A stretch of DNA of 64,000 bases from Deltaproteobacteria bacterium (lineage in GTDB: Bacteria; Desulfobacterota; Binatia; UBA9968), in assembly GCA_016874755.1 (NCBI GenBank), contig VGTH01000003.1, positions 124,001-188,000 on the forward strand, given 5' to 3'. The notes below the pieces were generated by a model, which was not told the DNA's origin, did not search any database, and worked only from the letters and a program-made list of their open reading frames with translations. The position numbers and the translations under genes were made by a program. Of the stretch, positions 26,183-34,932 are shown one piece after another. Each line of letters opens with the position of its first letter. Positions within the stretch are counted from its first letter, which is position 1.

Positions 26183-27031
26183 TCAAATCGCGACCTTTTG
26201 CAAATCCAAGGCGCGGCTAGCTTGCTCGATTTGGCGCGCCCAGAGTTTTCGTTGCTGCGCATCGCTGCTGATGCTTCCCAGATAGGATCTTAGAAAGCGC
26301 ATGCGCTGGCTCCTGCTAAGGTATTTGCCCAGCGTTCGATTGATCTGCACGAGATTTTTGATGCGCCGGCGGCGGTTCAATGCGCTGAAACGGCGCACGC
26401 CCTCGAGATCGAGAACAAAAAAACCGAACGCCCCGCCCGGGCCTTGCGGCACCGCAAGGATGTTAAAGTCCTTGAGATCATTGTGGTAGATATTTTTTTC
26501 ATGCAGCCGGGCAAACAGTTGGCTGAGACCCCTGAGAAAGTCACGCCGTCGGTGCACTCCTGCGGCGCCACCGAGAGCCGCAAGGTCCTCCAGCCAGATA
26601 CGATTCACAATCTTGCTGCCGGCGACTTCTTCAGTGAGGTAGAAACTCCGGCTTAAGAACCGGCCTTGGCGATGTTCGATAGCAGCGATCGGGCGTGCCG
26701 TGGCCACACCCGTATCGGCTAGGATGACGGCACCTCGGAGCGACCGGATCGCCCCCGAAGCGAAAAAAATCGAAACCAGCCTATGGCGCCAGGAGAAAGC
26801 GTCATAGCGTTTGATGTAAACCCGCACTTGCCGGTCGGCCGCTCCCAGCAACACACAACCCACCTTGATCTTCGATTGGTCCTTGATGATTTCACAGTCT
26901 GGCAGTTCTAGCAGCCGATCGGGGTCGGAGATCAGGTCGATGAACGCTTCGCTGGCAAAACTGGGGTCGACCCAAATCGCCGAGCGGCCGCGCCGACGAA
27001 AGACAAAATCAGCAAATCGCTGCGCCGCCAC
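26183..27031 (-). CDS. lipopolysaccharide kinase, InaA/WaaP-like (1 of 3)
   Basis: A 282-residue small protein kinase-like enzyme. YHNDLKDFNILAV is the catalytic loop (H-x-D-L-x3-N), and the metal-binding site reads FFVLDLEGV, where DFD or DFG is usual. YIKRYDAFSWRHR is a likely ATP-binding Lys region. WaaP and KdkA phosphorylate heptose or Kdo of the core. The GTG start directly abuts the previous TGA (TGAGTG). Its divergent metal motif leaves some doubt about activity. It is one of three such kinases in 6 kb. Confidence 0.8.
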   Translation of the reverse strand: MAAQRFADFVFRRRGRSAIWVDPSFASEAFIDLISDPDRLLELPDCEIIKDQSKIKVGCVLLGAADRQVRVYIKRYDAFSWRHRLVSIFFASGAIRSLRGAVILADTGVATARPIAAIEHRQGRFLSRSFYLTEEVAGSKIVNRIWLEDLAALGGAAGVHRRRDFLRGLSQLFARLHEKNIYHNDLKDFNILAVPQGPGGAFGFFVLDLEGVRRFSALNRRRRIKNLVQINRTLGKYLSRSQRMRFLRSYLGSISSDAQQRKLWARQIEQASRALDLQKVAI

Positions 27032-28165
27032 TCAGTGGACCGCCACCTCTTTGAGCAACGCGTCGACCTTAACGAAATGTTTGGGCCAACTGTACTCTTC
27101 AGCTAATTGCCGGGCTTCTCGGCGCAGCGAGGCATCGCTGCCGCTGCTCAGCAAATCTGTCAGCGCCTTGGCGAGCTCGTCGCTGTCTTCGCTACGCGCA
27201 ACTGCGCCCTTTTTTAAGCGGCCGGCAAGAATCTCCGCGGCGCCTGCGGTCGCGCTAACCAGCACTGGCATGCCGCTAGCCAGGGCTTCCAGCACCACGT
27301 TGCCAAACGCTTCTTGCAAAGACGGCAGCGCCACCAGATCGGCGGCAGCGTAATAGTTTTCCACGTCGTCGCGCCGTCCGGCAAACACGATTCTCCCGGG
27401 CGCAACCCTTTCCGCCCACGATTTGTAATGGCCGAGCCGGGCATCGTCGCCGACAACCAACAAAAAGACTTCCTTCATTGGCTGTGCATCCCAGAGCGTG
27501 AGCAAACGATCGAGCCCTTTGCGTTGAAAACCGTTGCCGACAAAGAGCACAAGCGGCGCGTCCAGGGGAATCTGATTCCGCCGTCGCACCGATGGTCCGA
27601 TCGCGTCCCGCTTGGCGGGGTGGAAACGCTCGGTGTCAACACCGTTGTAGATCACGGCGATACGCTCGTCGGCAATGGCATAGTGATCCATCAAATCGCG
27701 CTTGACCTCAGCCGAGACTGCGAGAATTTTTTTGTAGCTGTCCGAGCAAAATTCGCGCTCTTCAATCGCCAACAAGCTGCGGTGATACGGGCTCAACTGT
27801 TGCCACAATCGCCGGCGCACGCCGCCGCTCAGCGCCATCCGCTGCAAGAAACCGCGGTGCGAGCCACCGCCGCAGCGCAAGACATCCTGGCGCAGCATGC
27901 GCCCGAAGCTAACCACCACGTCGCACTTGAAGCGGGCAATTTCCTTCGGCCCTTGGACGGCCAGACTTACCAGCCGCGCGGTTCGCCCCAAGGGCAGCAC
28001 CGGTAGCTGATGACTTTGCACTCCAGCCGGTGCTGCCACATCGAACTCACAGCAAAAAAGGTGAACTTCATGGCCCAGATCCCTGAGCCCTTCAGCGGTT
28101 CGATAAAGATCTTTTTCAGTGCCGCCTCTGAGATCAAGCCGTTTGTGTGCGAGCGCAATCCTCAT
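27032..28165 (-). CDS. glycosyltransferase family 4 protein, WaaG-like
   Basis: A 377-residue GT-B enzyme. MRIALAHKRLDLRGGTEKDL opens the acceptor domain. VIYNGVDTERFHP links the domains, LVLFVGNGFQRKGLDRLL starts the donor domain, and ALPSLQEAFGNVVLEALASG gives the E-x7-E motif. The pattern resembles WaaG, the core glucosyltransferase I, which adds the first hexose to heptose II; the acceptor is inferred. Flanked by two core kinases, as waaG is by waaP in enterobacteria. ATG start. Confidence 0.85.
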   Translation of the reverse strand: MRIALAHKRLDLRGGTEKDLYRTAEGLRDLGHEVHLFCCEFDVAAPAGVQSHQLPVLPLGRTARLVSLAVQGPKEIARFKCDVVVSFGRMLRQDVLRCGGGSHRGFLQRMALSGGVRRRLWQQLSPYHRSLLAIEEREFCSDSYKKILAVSAEVKRDLMDHYAIADERIAVIYNGVDTERFHPAKRDAIGPSVRRRNQIPLDAPLVLFVGNGFQRKGLDRLLTLWDAQPMKEVFLLVVGDDARLGHYKSWAERVAPGRIVFAGRRDDVENYYAAADLVALPSLQEAFGNVVLEALASGMPVLVSATAGAAEILAGRLKKGAVARSEDSDELAKALTDLLSSGSDASLRREARQLAEEYSWPKHFVKVDALLKEVAVH

Positions 28166-28193
28166 CCGTAGTCAACAAACTCGCGCCTCTCGA

Positions 28194-29087
28194 CTATTCA
28201 CCGGATAGACGGCGGCGATTGAAACGATCGAGGGCTTGGTCGAGCGCGAGCACCTCGCGGCCGAGCAAGCCGGCAAGTTTTTCGGTGCGCAGTCCGCCCC
28301 GCAACGGTCGGACGGCCTTCTGCTTCATGCTCGCCGTCGTCACCGGCGTAACGCGGCTGACATCGCCGCCCAGCGACTGCACCAACGCCCGGGTAAAATC
28401 GGTGCGCGGCAGTAGATCTTTGCCGACCACGTTGACGATGCCGCTGGCGCGCTTGCCGGCCAGCTCGATGCTGCATTCGGCGAGATAGTCAGCGAGAGTC
28501 GGATTGCCGATTTGATCGAAGGGAATCGTCAGCTCCTGACCCGTCTGCACCCGCTCATAAACCTGCATGGCGAAGTTTTTTTTCTTGGACAGCGGGTCCC
28601 AACCGTAAACCACCGTGGTGCGCAAAATCAGCACATCCGGCAAGATCTCGCGCAAGACAGTCTCTGCATCGAGCTTGCTTTTGCCGTAAACGCTCAGCGG
28701 TGAGGTTGGCGCCTGCTCATCGTAGGGCCCGTTCTGGCCATCGAAAACATACTCGGTCGAGTAAAAAACCAACTTTACGCCGAGGCGGGCGGCTTCCTGC
28801 GCCACCCGCCGCGGCCCCTCGACATTTTGTCTATAGGTTTCTTCAGGGTGCTCTTCGCAATAGTCGACGTGGGTCAGTGCCGCGCAAAGATAGATCGTGT
28901 CCGGCACGCACTCGCCAAAAAAGCGCTGCACCTGGGTGGCGTCGCTAATATCGAGCGGTTCTAAACCTGCGCGCGGTTGAGTGACGTGGGTGCCGACGAC
29001 CGGGCGGTTCGCGGCCTTCAGACGGCGCATCAACTCCTGGCCGACGAGCCCGGAGGCACCGATGACTAACTGCGTATTTTCAGGCAC
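28194..29087 (-). CDS. NAD(P)-dependent sugar-nucleotide reductase, RmlD-like
   Basis: A 297-residue extended SDR. LVIGASGLVGQELMRRL is the dinucleotide site, FYSTEYVFDGQNGPYDEQ and SVYGKSKLDAETV the catalytic block with YxxxK. It is a distant paralogue of the reductase at 9040-9945. No rmlA, B or C is nearby, so the product is unknown. GTG start overlaps the upstream kinase stop by 8 bases, and a 28-base gap separates it from the WaaG-like gene. Confidence 0.82.
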   Translation of the reverse strand: MPENTQLVIGASGLVGQELMRRLKAANRPVVGTHVTQPRAGLEPLDISDATQVQRFFGECVPDTIYLCAALTHVDYCEEHPEETYRQNVEGPRRVAQEAARLGVKLVFYSTEYVFDGQNGPYDEQAPTSPLSVYGKSKLDAETVLREILPDVLILRTTVVYGWDPLSKKKNFAMQVYERVQTGQELTIPFDQIGNPTLADYLAECSIELAGKRASGIVNVVGKDLLPRTDFTRALVQSLGGDVSRVTPVTTASMKQKAVRPLRGGLRTEKLAGLLGREVLALDQALDRFNRRRLSGE

Positions 29088-29952
29088 GCTTCACTTCCTG
29101 GTCCAGGGAATTTTTCCACCGCATCAAGCTGCGAAAACTCTCGTCCATCACCCGATCGCATTCCCAACGCCGTTGGCGAGTCTTCTCTTCCAACCAACGC
29201 GCCAAAGCGGCGCCCTGCTTCGACGACAACTCGGTGTCGAGATAGGCGCGCAAAAATCGCATCCGGTCCTGCAACGAGATTCCCGGCAGCGGCATGCGAT
29301 TCAACTGCACGAGGTTTCGTTTCCATTGCGACTGCGGCAGCGATTGCGGATAACGCCGCGTGCGGTCATTGTCCATGAAATAGAATTGCCAGCGCCGATC
29401 CTCCGCCGGACCGATGAATACATTGGTCGCCACTAAGTCGCCGTGGACAAAGCCAAGATCGTGAAACCGCCGGATTTCCCTTGCCAGCTGCTCGAGCCCC
29501 GTCCATTTGTCCGCCCGGCTCACGGTAGGCTTCGAGCGGCGAAGGTTTTGTTGCAGTGTCTGTATCAGCGACACTCCAGCTACTGGCACGGTCACCAGGA
29601 AGGCGCACTCGAGCAGGCGTCGGGTTCGTCTCTCCCCCGCCGCTATCGCCAGGGGAACGTTAAAGCCCGCCGCTGCCAACTCCACGCCCACCCGCTGGGC
29701 GCGGCGCGCCTTCGACAGACGAAAGCGATCCTTCAACATTCCGCCGGTGGTGCTAGGGTAAAATGTTTTCAGATAAAAGCTCTGTGCCGCTCCGCCGGTT
29801 TCCAGCAACTCTGTTTGCGGGTGCTTCGCGGCTGTTTGTTGCGCGATTCGCTCTCGCACCGCATCCCACAGCGGTCCGCTCCAATATTCTGAGCAAACCC
29901 ACAGAGTCCAAGGACCGTCGCGCAGCGTGCTGTAACTATTGCCAATGACCAT
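29080..29952 (-). CDS. lipopolysaccharide kinase, InaA/KdkA-like (2 of 3)
   Basis: A 290-residue kinase-like protein. SFYLKTFYPSTT carries the likely ATP Lys, GFVHGDLVATNVFI is the catalytic loop, and FYFMDNDRTR the metal-binding site (DND). KRNLVQLNRMPLPG and RMRFLRAYLD are typical of WaaP/KdkA enzymes that phosphorylate core heptose or Kdo. ATG 29952 overlaps the heptosyltransferase end by 17 bases; no strong ribosome-binding site is seen, so coupling is likely. Substrate is unknown. Confidence 0.82.
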   Translation of the reverse strand: MVIGNSYSTLRDGPWTLWVCSEYWSGPLWDAVRERIAQQTAAKHPQTELLETGGAAQSFYLKTFYPSTTGGMLKDRFRLSKARRAQRVGVELAAAGFNVPLAIAAGERRTRRLLECAFLVTVPVAGVSLIQTLQQNLRRSKPTVSRADKWTGLEQLAREIRRFHDLGFVHGDLVATNVFIGPAEDRRWQFYFMDNDRTRRYPQSLPQSQWKRNLVQLNRMPLPGISLQDRMRFLRAYLDTELSSKQGAALARWLEEKTRQRRWECDRVMDESFRSLMRWKNSLDQEVKRA

Positions 29953-30991
29953 GGGCAGCTTTTTGCCCCACCGACCGGCGCAACACAGCGGCCACTTTGT
30001 TTACGATCGCGTCGCTGCTTATCGAGCGCATGCATATTTTGCCGATGGTGCAATTTTTTCGATAGCACGGCGCGCAATCGGCCTTGCCTTGAATCACCAA
30101 CTCGCCAAAGCCGTAGGGCCCGGTGCGCTTTGGATCGGTGGCGCCCCACAACGAAATCACCGGCGTGCCAACCGCCGCCGCCAGATGCATCAGCCCCGTA
30201 TCCGGACCGATACAGACAGAAGCGTGTTGAATGACGCCCACCGCTTCGCGCAATGAAGTTTGGCCGACCAGATTCACAACCCTACCCTCGGCGGCGCGGA
30301 CAACTTGTTCGGCGACCGCCGCTTCACTGCCGCCGCCGAGCAAAACCACCGATAGCCCATGGTGCCGCAGCAACGCGTTGGCGCAGCCGGCGATCTGTTC
30401 AGCAAACCAATCTTTGCTCGGCCAGCGCGAACCGACGAACAACGCCGCGAAGGTGGTGTCGACACCGCTCAGGTGGCGGCGCACAGCGAGCTTGTCTTGC
30501 GGCGTCAATTCGATCTGCCACTCAATCGGCCGCGGCGCGATGCCTAGCCATTCGGCAAACTTCATGTAGTGATCGATCTTGGCCACCGAGTCGCCCACCG
30601 CGTCGATGTGATAGTTGTTAAAAAAGCCGTTGCCCTCCTTGGCGTCCGAGGGATGAAAACCCAAGCGGCACGGCGCTCCCGAAGCACGGCTCACCACGCC
30701 GCTTTTGAAATGACGCTGGAGGTCCAGCACGAGATCGAAACGGCGGGCGTGAATCTGTCGAAGAAACGGCCAGAGGGCCGCGATCGGACGGTGGCGATCA
30801 TAGATGATCACCTCATCGATGGCGGCAAAATTCTCCAAGAGCGGAAAACAGGCGGGCTCCACGGACCAGGCAAGAAAGGCGCGCGGGAAACGACGCCGGA
30901 CGAGCTGCGCCAGCGGCAAGGCGCGCGTGATGTCGCCCAAAGAGCCATGCAAAACGAAAAGAATCTTTTTCGGCTCAACCGGCAGCGCCAT
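29936..30991 (-). CDS. glycosyltransferase family 9 (heptosyltransferase)
   Basis: A 351-residue GT-B heptosyltransferase. KKILFVLHGSLGDITRALPL is the N-terminal signature with the catalytic Asp, FAALFVGSRWPSKDWF lies in the linker, and CIGPDTGLMHLAAAVGTPVI is the ADP-heptose site. A Cys-rich tail segment (CAPCYRKNC) resembles the C..C pattern of WaaC/WaaF/WaaQ relatives. It transfers heptose to the Kdo-lipid A core. Whether it is heptosyltransferase I or III cannot be told. Overlaps of 17 bases join it to kinases on both sides. Confidence 0.88.
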   Translation of the reverse strand: MALPVEPKKILFVLHGSLGDITRALPLAQLVRRRFPRAFLAWSVEPACFPLLENFAAIDEVIIYDRHRPIAALWPFLRQIHARRFDLVLDLQRHFKSGVVSRASGAPCRLGFHPSDAKEGNGFFNNYHIDAVGDSVAKIDHYMKFAEWLGIAPRPIEWQIELTPQDKLAVRRHLSGVDTTFAALFVGSRWPSKDWFAEQIAGCANALLRHHGLSVVLLGGGSEAAVAEQVVRAAEGRVVNLVGQTSLREAVGVIQHASVCIGPDTGLMHLAAAVGTPVISLWGATDPKRTGPYGFGELVIQGKADCAPCYRKNCTIGKICMRSISSDAIVNKVAAVLRRSVGQKAAHGHWQ

Positions 30992-31745
30992 GGTAGCAGC
31001 TAACGAACTTGTTCCAGTCCTGCTCCGACAGATAACGGCGCGCGCTATCCAACTTGCGCACTGAGCGTTGCAAACGCGCCAAATTGCCGGCGGCGATTTT
31101 TTGCGGCACCGGGCCGAGAAACAGCACGGCTTTATCGAAATCGATGATATACGCCTTGAGCCCCTCGGCTTCGCGCCGGATCAAGATATTTTTAAGATTG
31201 AGATCGCCGTGGCAGACGCCTTGACGGTGCAGCGCGTGCAAACTCAACGCGACGGCTTGCAGCACTTTGTCCAGCCCTTCAGCGCGCGCAAAGCCATTTT
31301 GCAGAGCGGCCCAGAGGTCTGCCGCCCCTTCGATCTCGCGGGTGGCAAGCCAGCCGCGATAAAAGGGCCCGGCCAACTTCTCGATGCCGGCGCCGCAGGG
31401 CTCCACCGTCGGCAGCCCGCGGCGGCGCAGCTCGACGGTGATTGCCAACTCGCGGAAAGGCCGGGGCGGCCAGGTAAAAAAACAGCCGCCGGTGATAAAC
31501 CCTAACGCGCCGCCGTGCAGATAGCGGCGCACGAGGGCGTTGCCGCCGTCCGGTAGTTTGATGGCGCGCAGCGGCGCGCGCCCGTGATAAAGGGCCGCGC
31601 CATCGCTTGGCGAAGAAACGGCTGCCGGATCATCGGCATAAAACACTTCCGCCAAGCCCGCGCGCACAAGCCATCGTTGCCGCCCTCGCTCGATCTTTGC
31701 AAAACCCTCGGGAACATTGCCCCAACGCCAACCGTCGGCGGTCAT
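30975..31745 (-). CDS. lipopolysaccharide kinase, WaaP/InaA-like (3 of 3)
   Basis: A 256-residue kinase. GVCHGDLNLKNILI is the catalytic loop (HGDLNLKN) and AYIIDFDKAV the metal-binding DFD, both canonical. ALVRRYLHGG gives a plausible ATP-binding Arg/Lys region. This is the best match of the three to WaaP/KdkA core kinases. It lies between two family 9 heptosyltransferases, so heptose or Kdo phosphorylation is the likely job. ATG start, 5 bases after the waaF-like stop. Confidence 0.85.
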   Translation of the reverse strand: MTADGWRWGNVPEGFAKIERGRQRWLVRAGLAEVFYADDPAAVSSPSDGAALYHGRAPLRAIKLPDGGNALVRRYLHGGALGFITGGCFFTWPPRPFRELAITVELRRRGLPTVEPCGAGIEKLAGPFYRGWLATREIEGAADLWAALQNGFARAEGLDKVLQAVALSLHALHRQGVCHGDLNLKNILIRREAEGLKAYIIDFDKAVLFLGPVPQKIAAGNLARLQRSVRKLDSARRYLSEQDWNKFVSCYHGAAG

Positions 31746-31750
31746 GTGCT

Positions 31751-32851
31751 TTAGACGGACAGAAACTCTGGTGTGAACGGTTGCGCCGGCGCCGCGCCTT
31801 CGCGCGCCTGCCGGTCCATTAACTTTCGCACCGCGGCAAGCACAAGGGCGGGTTCAATCAACCGCACGCAATCGGCGCTGCCCAGCGGACAACGCCGCCC
31901 GCCGTGGGCACTGCACGGGCGACAGTGGAGTCTCTTTTCAACCACGATGGCGTTGGAAGAGTACGGATAAAAGCCCAGGTCCGGCGTCGTCGCGCAAAAG
32001 ATCGCCACTGTGGGAATATTTCGAGCGACGGCAATGTGCATCGGGCCGCTATCGTTGGTTATGAACAATTTACAAAAGCTTATCGCCGCCGGCAGCTCAG
32101 TGAGTGAAAATACGCCGGCGCTGTTGATCAGCTTTGCCTGGCAAAGCGCGGCTATATGCGTTGCCGTTTCGCGGTCTTCGGGCCCGCCAAAAATAATCGC
32201 CTGGCAGTGGTATTCCCGGCAGGCTTGCTCGACCACCTGGGCAAAGCCTGCGGCTGACCAGCGCTTCATCGGCCACACCGAACCCGGGTTGATGCCAATG
32301 GCCGGCAAGCTCGAATCGTAACCAAGCCCGGCCAATTTCGCTGCGACTTTTTCCCGCAGGTTTTCGCCGACTGGCAGATGCAGTGCTTGGCGGCAATCTT
32401 CGGGTTTGATTCCGAGGGGCGTTAAAACGGCAAGATTGCGCACGACGTCATGCTGCGCTGGGTCGCGCTGCGCGCGGGCGTGAAACAAGAACCAGCCCGC
32501 GCTTTGCGCGAAACCAACGCGATGGGGAATCTGCGCCAACCACAAGAGCAGCGCGGTGCGCAGCGACTTGTGCGGCGTCATGGCCAAGCTGAAGGATTTT
32601 TCTTTGAGCTGCTGCGCCTGACGGCGCAGACCGGATAAGCCGCGGTCGGCGCGCCGCTTATCATCGACGATCAGCTCATCAATGGCGGGATGGTTTTGCA
32701 GAATATCGTAGCCGGCAGGGTTGCATAGCACGGCCAGATGGGCCGCCGGAAAGCGCCGCTTGATTTCAGCGATCAGCGGCAAGGTGAGCACCGTATCGCC
32801 CAGAAAACTGGTTTGCACCAGCAAGACCCTTTGCCAAAGGGCATCGGCCAT
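31751..32851 (-). CDS. waaF: lipopolysaccharide heptosyltransferase II-like
   Basis: A 366-residue family 9 enzyme. RVLLVQTSFLGDTVLTLPLI is the N-terminal motif with the catalytic Asp, IGINPGSVWPMKRW the central loop, and LFITNDSGPMHIAVA the ADP-heptose binding loop. The KRLHCRPCSAHGGRRCPLG segment has the Cys-rich pattern seen in many WaaF proteins. It adds the second heptose to the core. The start ATG is two bases downstream of the small Trm112-like gene stop, so the genes are coupled. Confidence 0.88.
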   Translation of the reverse strand: MADALWQRVLLVQTSFLGDTVLTLPLIAEIKRRFPAAHLAVLCNPAGYDILQNHPAIDELIVDDKRRADRGLSGLRRQAQQLKEKSFSLAMTPHKSLRTALLLWLAQIPHRVGFAQSAGWFLFHARAQRDPAQHDVVRNLAVLTPLGIKPEDCRQALHLPVGENLREKVAAKLAGLGYDSSLPAIGINPGSVWPMKRWSAAGFAQVVEQACREYHCQAIIFGGPEDRETATHIAALCQAKLINSAGVFSLTELPAAISFCKLFITNDSGPMHIAVARNIPTVAIFCATTPDLGFYPYSSNAIVVEKRLHCRPCSAHGGRRCPLGSADCVRLIEPALVLAAVRKLMDRQAREGAAPAQPFTPEFLSV

Positions 32852-32853
32852 CG

Positions 32854-33021
32854 CTACAGCGCCAGCGCTTCGTCGATCAACATCACCGGAATGTCATCTT
32901 TGATCGGGTAGACTAGTTTGCAAGCCTTGCAGGTCAAGCCGTCGTTCTTATCGTTGAGTTGAATATCTCCCTTGCACTTGGGGCAGGCTAAGATATCCAA
33001 CAGATCTTTTTGAATCGCCAT
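32854..33021 (-). CDS. Trm112/YcaR-like small zinc protein
   Basis: A 55-residue protein, MAIQKDLLDILACPKCKGDI with a second pair CKAC, ending VPVMLIDEA. This is the UPF0434/Trm112 pattern: two Cys pairs bind zinc and the tail is conserved. Bacterial YcaR sits next to lpxK and kdsB in E. coli, and here it lies in an LPS operon too. Its function in bacteria is unclear; eukaryotic Trm112 activates methyltransferases. The start is the ATG preceded by GAGGAGAGGG; an upstream frame extension lacks support. Confidence 0.9.
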   Translation of the reverse strand: MAIQKDLLDILACPKCKGDIQLNDKNDGLTCKACKLVYPIKDDIPVMLIDEALAL

Positions 33022-33055
33022 TGACACCCTCTCCTCACGAAACATTAATCGTTGC

Positions 33056-33916
33056 TCAAGCTTGAAATGGCACCGCCGCATCGCGGCCGCGCCGGTAGGC
33101 GCGCTGGCTCTGCACCGGATCGCGATTGACAAACGGCCGATGAAACATCGGGTGATGCATGCTGCGCACTTCATGCTCTAGAAAGAACACCGCTTCGCCG
33201 CTATCGAGATCGACGATGTTTTTGAAGCGAAACTGATGGTTGCGCACGTCCTCAGAGATCAAACCGCGCTGCTGTAATAAGCCGTAGGGGCTGGAAAAAT
33301 TGGCGACATAAATGGCGATGTGGTGACCATCGTAGGCCGGCAGATCTTCGCTGGTTTCGCGAAAGAGCACGGACTGATGCCGGCCGATCCTGACGCGGCC
33401 GAGGGCCGCACCGTTCTGCCGTTCCACCGCCCCCGGCGCGCCGAACACTTTGTCGTAAAAATTGACGATGGCAGCGGCACAACCCCGCCGCACCAAAAAC
33501 TCCACCGCCGGCATGCCCAGCGCCATGTCGCCGAATTCGCGCCCAGCTTGGTAGCAGCGAAAACGATTGCCCCAGGGGCAAGTCACGGCGACAAAGCCGT
33601 CCTGCGCTGACCAAGCAAACTTGGTTCCGGCTAAGCCTTTTTCCACCGCCGCCAGGTTGGCTTTGAGCAGATCCAGATTGGGCATCACCAGCACCATATG
33701 GCCAGGCACCACTTGGGCAGCGCGCGTCGGCAAATGGAACTGCTGCTCGCCGACGTTGACCCACATATTGTTCAAGCCCACGGTCAGATACGGATCGCGC
33801 GTCAACCCGAGACCCACCACATAGAACAGCGTCGCCAGCGCCTGATCGGGCACTTGCACATTGACATGTTCGAGCGCGACGATGTTGCCGACATCTTCCT
33901 CTGAATAGGCTGCCAT
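33056..33916 (-). CDS. VOC superfamily protein with two modules
   Basis: A 286-residue protein of the vicinal oxygen chelate fold. IVALEHVNVQVPDQALATLF starts the first module, and PAVEFLVRRGCAAAIVNFYD starts the second. DGHHIAIYVANFSSPYG and EAVFFLEHEVRSMHHP give candidate metal-binding His and Glu. It could be a glyoxalase- or dioxygenase-like enzyme; I cannot assign a substrate. ATG 33916 has a near-perfect AGGAGG at ideal spacing. It lies between an epimerase and the Trm112-like gene, where a metabolic enzyme is unexpected. Confidence 0.8.
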   Translation of the reverse strand: MAAYSEEDVGNIVALEHVNVQVPDQALATLFYVVGLGLTRDPYLTVGLNNMWVNVGEQQFHLPTRAAQVVPGHMVLVMPNLDLLKANLAAVEKGLAGTKFAWSAQDGFVAVTCPWGNRFRCYQAGREFGDMALGMPAVEFLVRRGCAAAIVNFYDKVFGAPGAVERQNGAALGRVRIGRHQSVLFRETSEDLPAYDGHHIAIYVANFSSPYGLLQQRGLISEDVRNHQFRFKNIVDLDSGEAVFFLEHEVRSMHHPMFHRPFVNRDPVQSQRAYRRGRDAAVPFQA

Positions 33917-33948
33917 GGCGAACCTCCTAAGAGTATTCTCGCGGACGT

Positions 33949-34893
33949 TTACTCGTAGCCTAAAGTTTGAACCCACTCCCACTGTCGCGTCAAGCCTTCG
34001 TGCAGATCGACCTTGGGCGCGTAACCGAGCTTGCGGCGCGCCGCCTCGATGCTCGCGCTGGTGTGGCGCACATCGCCGCGCTGGCGATCGTGACGCTTGA
34101 GATTGGCCTTGCGGCCGGCAATCGATTCGGCCAACGCGATCGCCTTCAACAGGCTGGTCTCGCTGCCCCCGCCCAAATTGAAAACCTCACCGACGCCGGG
34201 ATAGAGCGCTGCGCCGATAACGCCATCGAGGATATCCAAACAGAAAGTGAAATCGCGCGTCTGCTCACCATCGTCAAACAAAGGAATCTCTTCGCCGCGC
34301 AATAGACCGCGCAGAAATATGTGAAAGAACATATCCGAGCGCTGGCGCGGCCCATAAACCGTAAAAAACCGCAGCGCCACCGTCGGCACGCCATAGGCCT
34401 TAGAATAGAGATGGCAAAGGTGCTCGGCCGCAAGCTTGGTGACACCATAGGGCGAAACCGGCCGGGTCTGGCCGTCCTCGCGCATGGGCAAATCCTTGGT
34501 ATCGCCGTACACCGAGGAGGTCGACGCGTATACGAACTTGCGCAGCTTGGCGTCCTTGGCCGCTTCCAATAGGAGCTGCGTGGCTTGAATATTGTTTTCG
34601 GTGTAACGGCCAAACTCGCTACCCCAACTCGAGCGCACCCCGGGCTGGCCAGCGAGGTGAAACAAGTAATCGACGCCCCGCAGCGCCTGCTTCAAATCTG
34701 CTGTGAGGAGATCCTGCTCGTGGAAAACGAACTGTGGCCGCTCGCGCAAAGAGGCCAGATTCGCTTCTTTGTAGCGCCGTGGATAGTTGTCGAGAAACTT
34801 GTCGTAGCCGACCACTTGGTGACCCAGCTCAATGAGCTTCTCAGCCAAATGGGAGCCGACAAAGCCCGCAGCACCGGTGATGAGAGACTTCAC
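33949..34893 (-). CDS. NAD-dependent sugar-nucleotide epimerase/dehydratase
   Basis: A 314-residue extended SDR. SLITGAAGFVGSHLAEKLI binds NAD, FVYASTSSVYGDT and RPVSPYGVTKLAAEHLC carry Ser and YxxxK, and RFFTVYGPRQRSDM follows. The pattern fits UDP-glucose or UDP-glucuronate 4-epimerases and relatives. Sugar specificity is not readable. I chose GTG 34893, with GGGG at good spacing; TTG 34899 would add two residues. It lies directly downstream of lpxK. Confidence 0.87.
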   Translation of the reverse strand: MKSLITGAAGFVGSHLAEKLIELGHQVVGYDKFLDNYPRRYKEANLASLRERPQFVFHEQDLLTADLKQALRGVDYLFHLAGQPGVRSSWGSEFGRYTENNIQATQLLLEAAKDAKLRKFVYASTSSVYGDTKDLPMREDGQTRPVSPYGVTKLAAEHLCHLYSKAYGVPTVALRFFTVYGPRQRSDMFFHIFLRGLLRGEEIPLFDDGEQTRDFTFCLDILDGVIGAALYPGVGEVFNLGGGSETSLLKAIALAESIAGRKANLKRHDRQRGDVRHTSASIEAARRKLGYAPKVDLHEGLTRQWEWVQTLGYE

Positions 34894-34932
34894 GTGCAAC
34901 CCCGTTGCGACGATCGAGTAGCTGGCGCGAGT

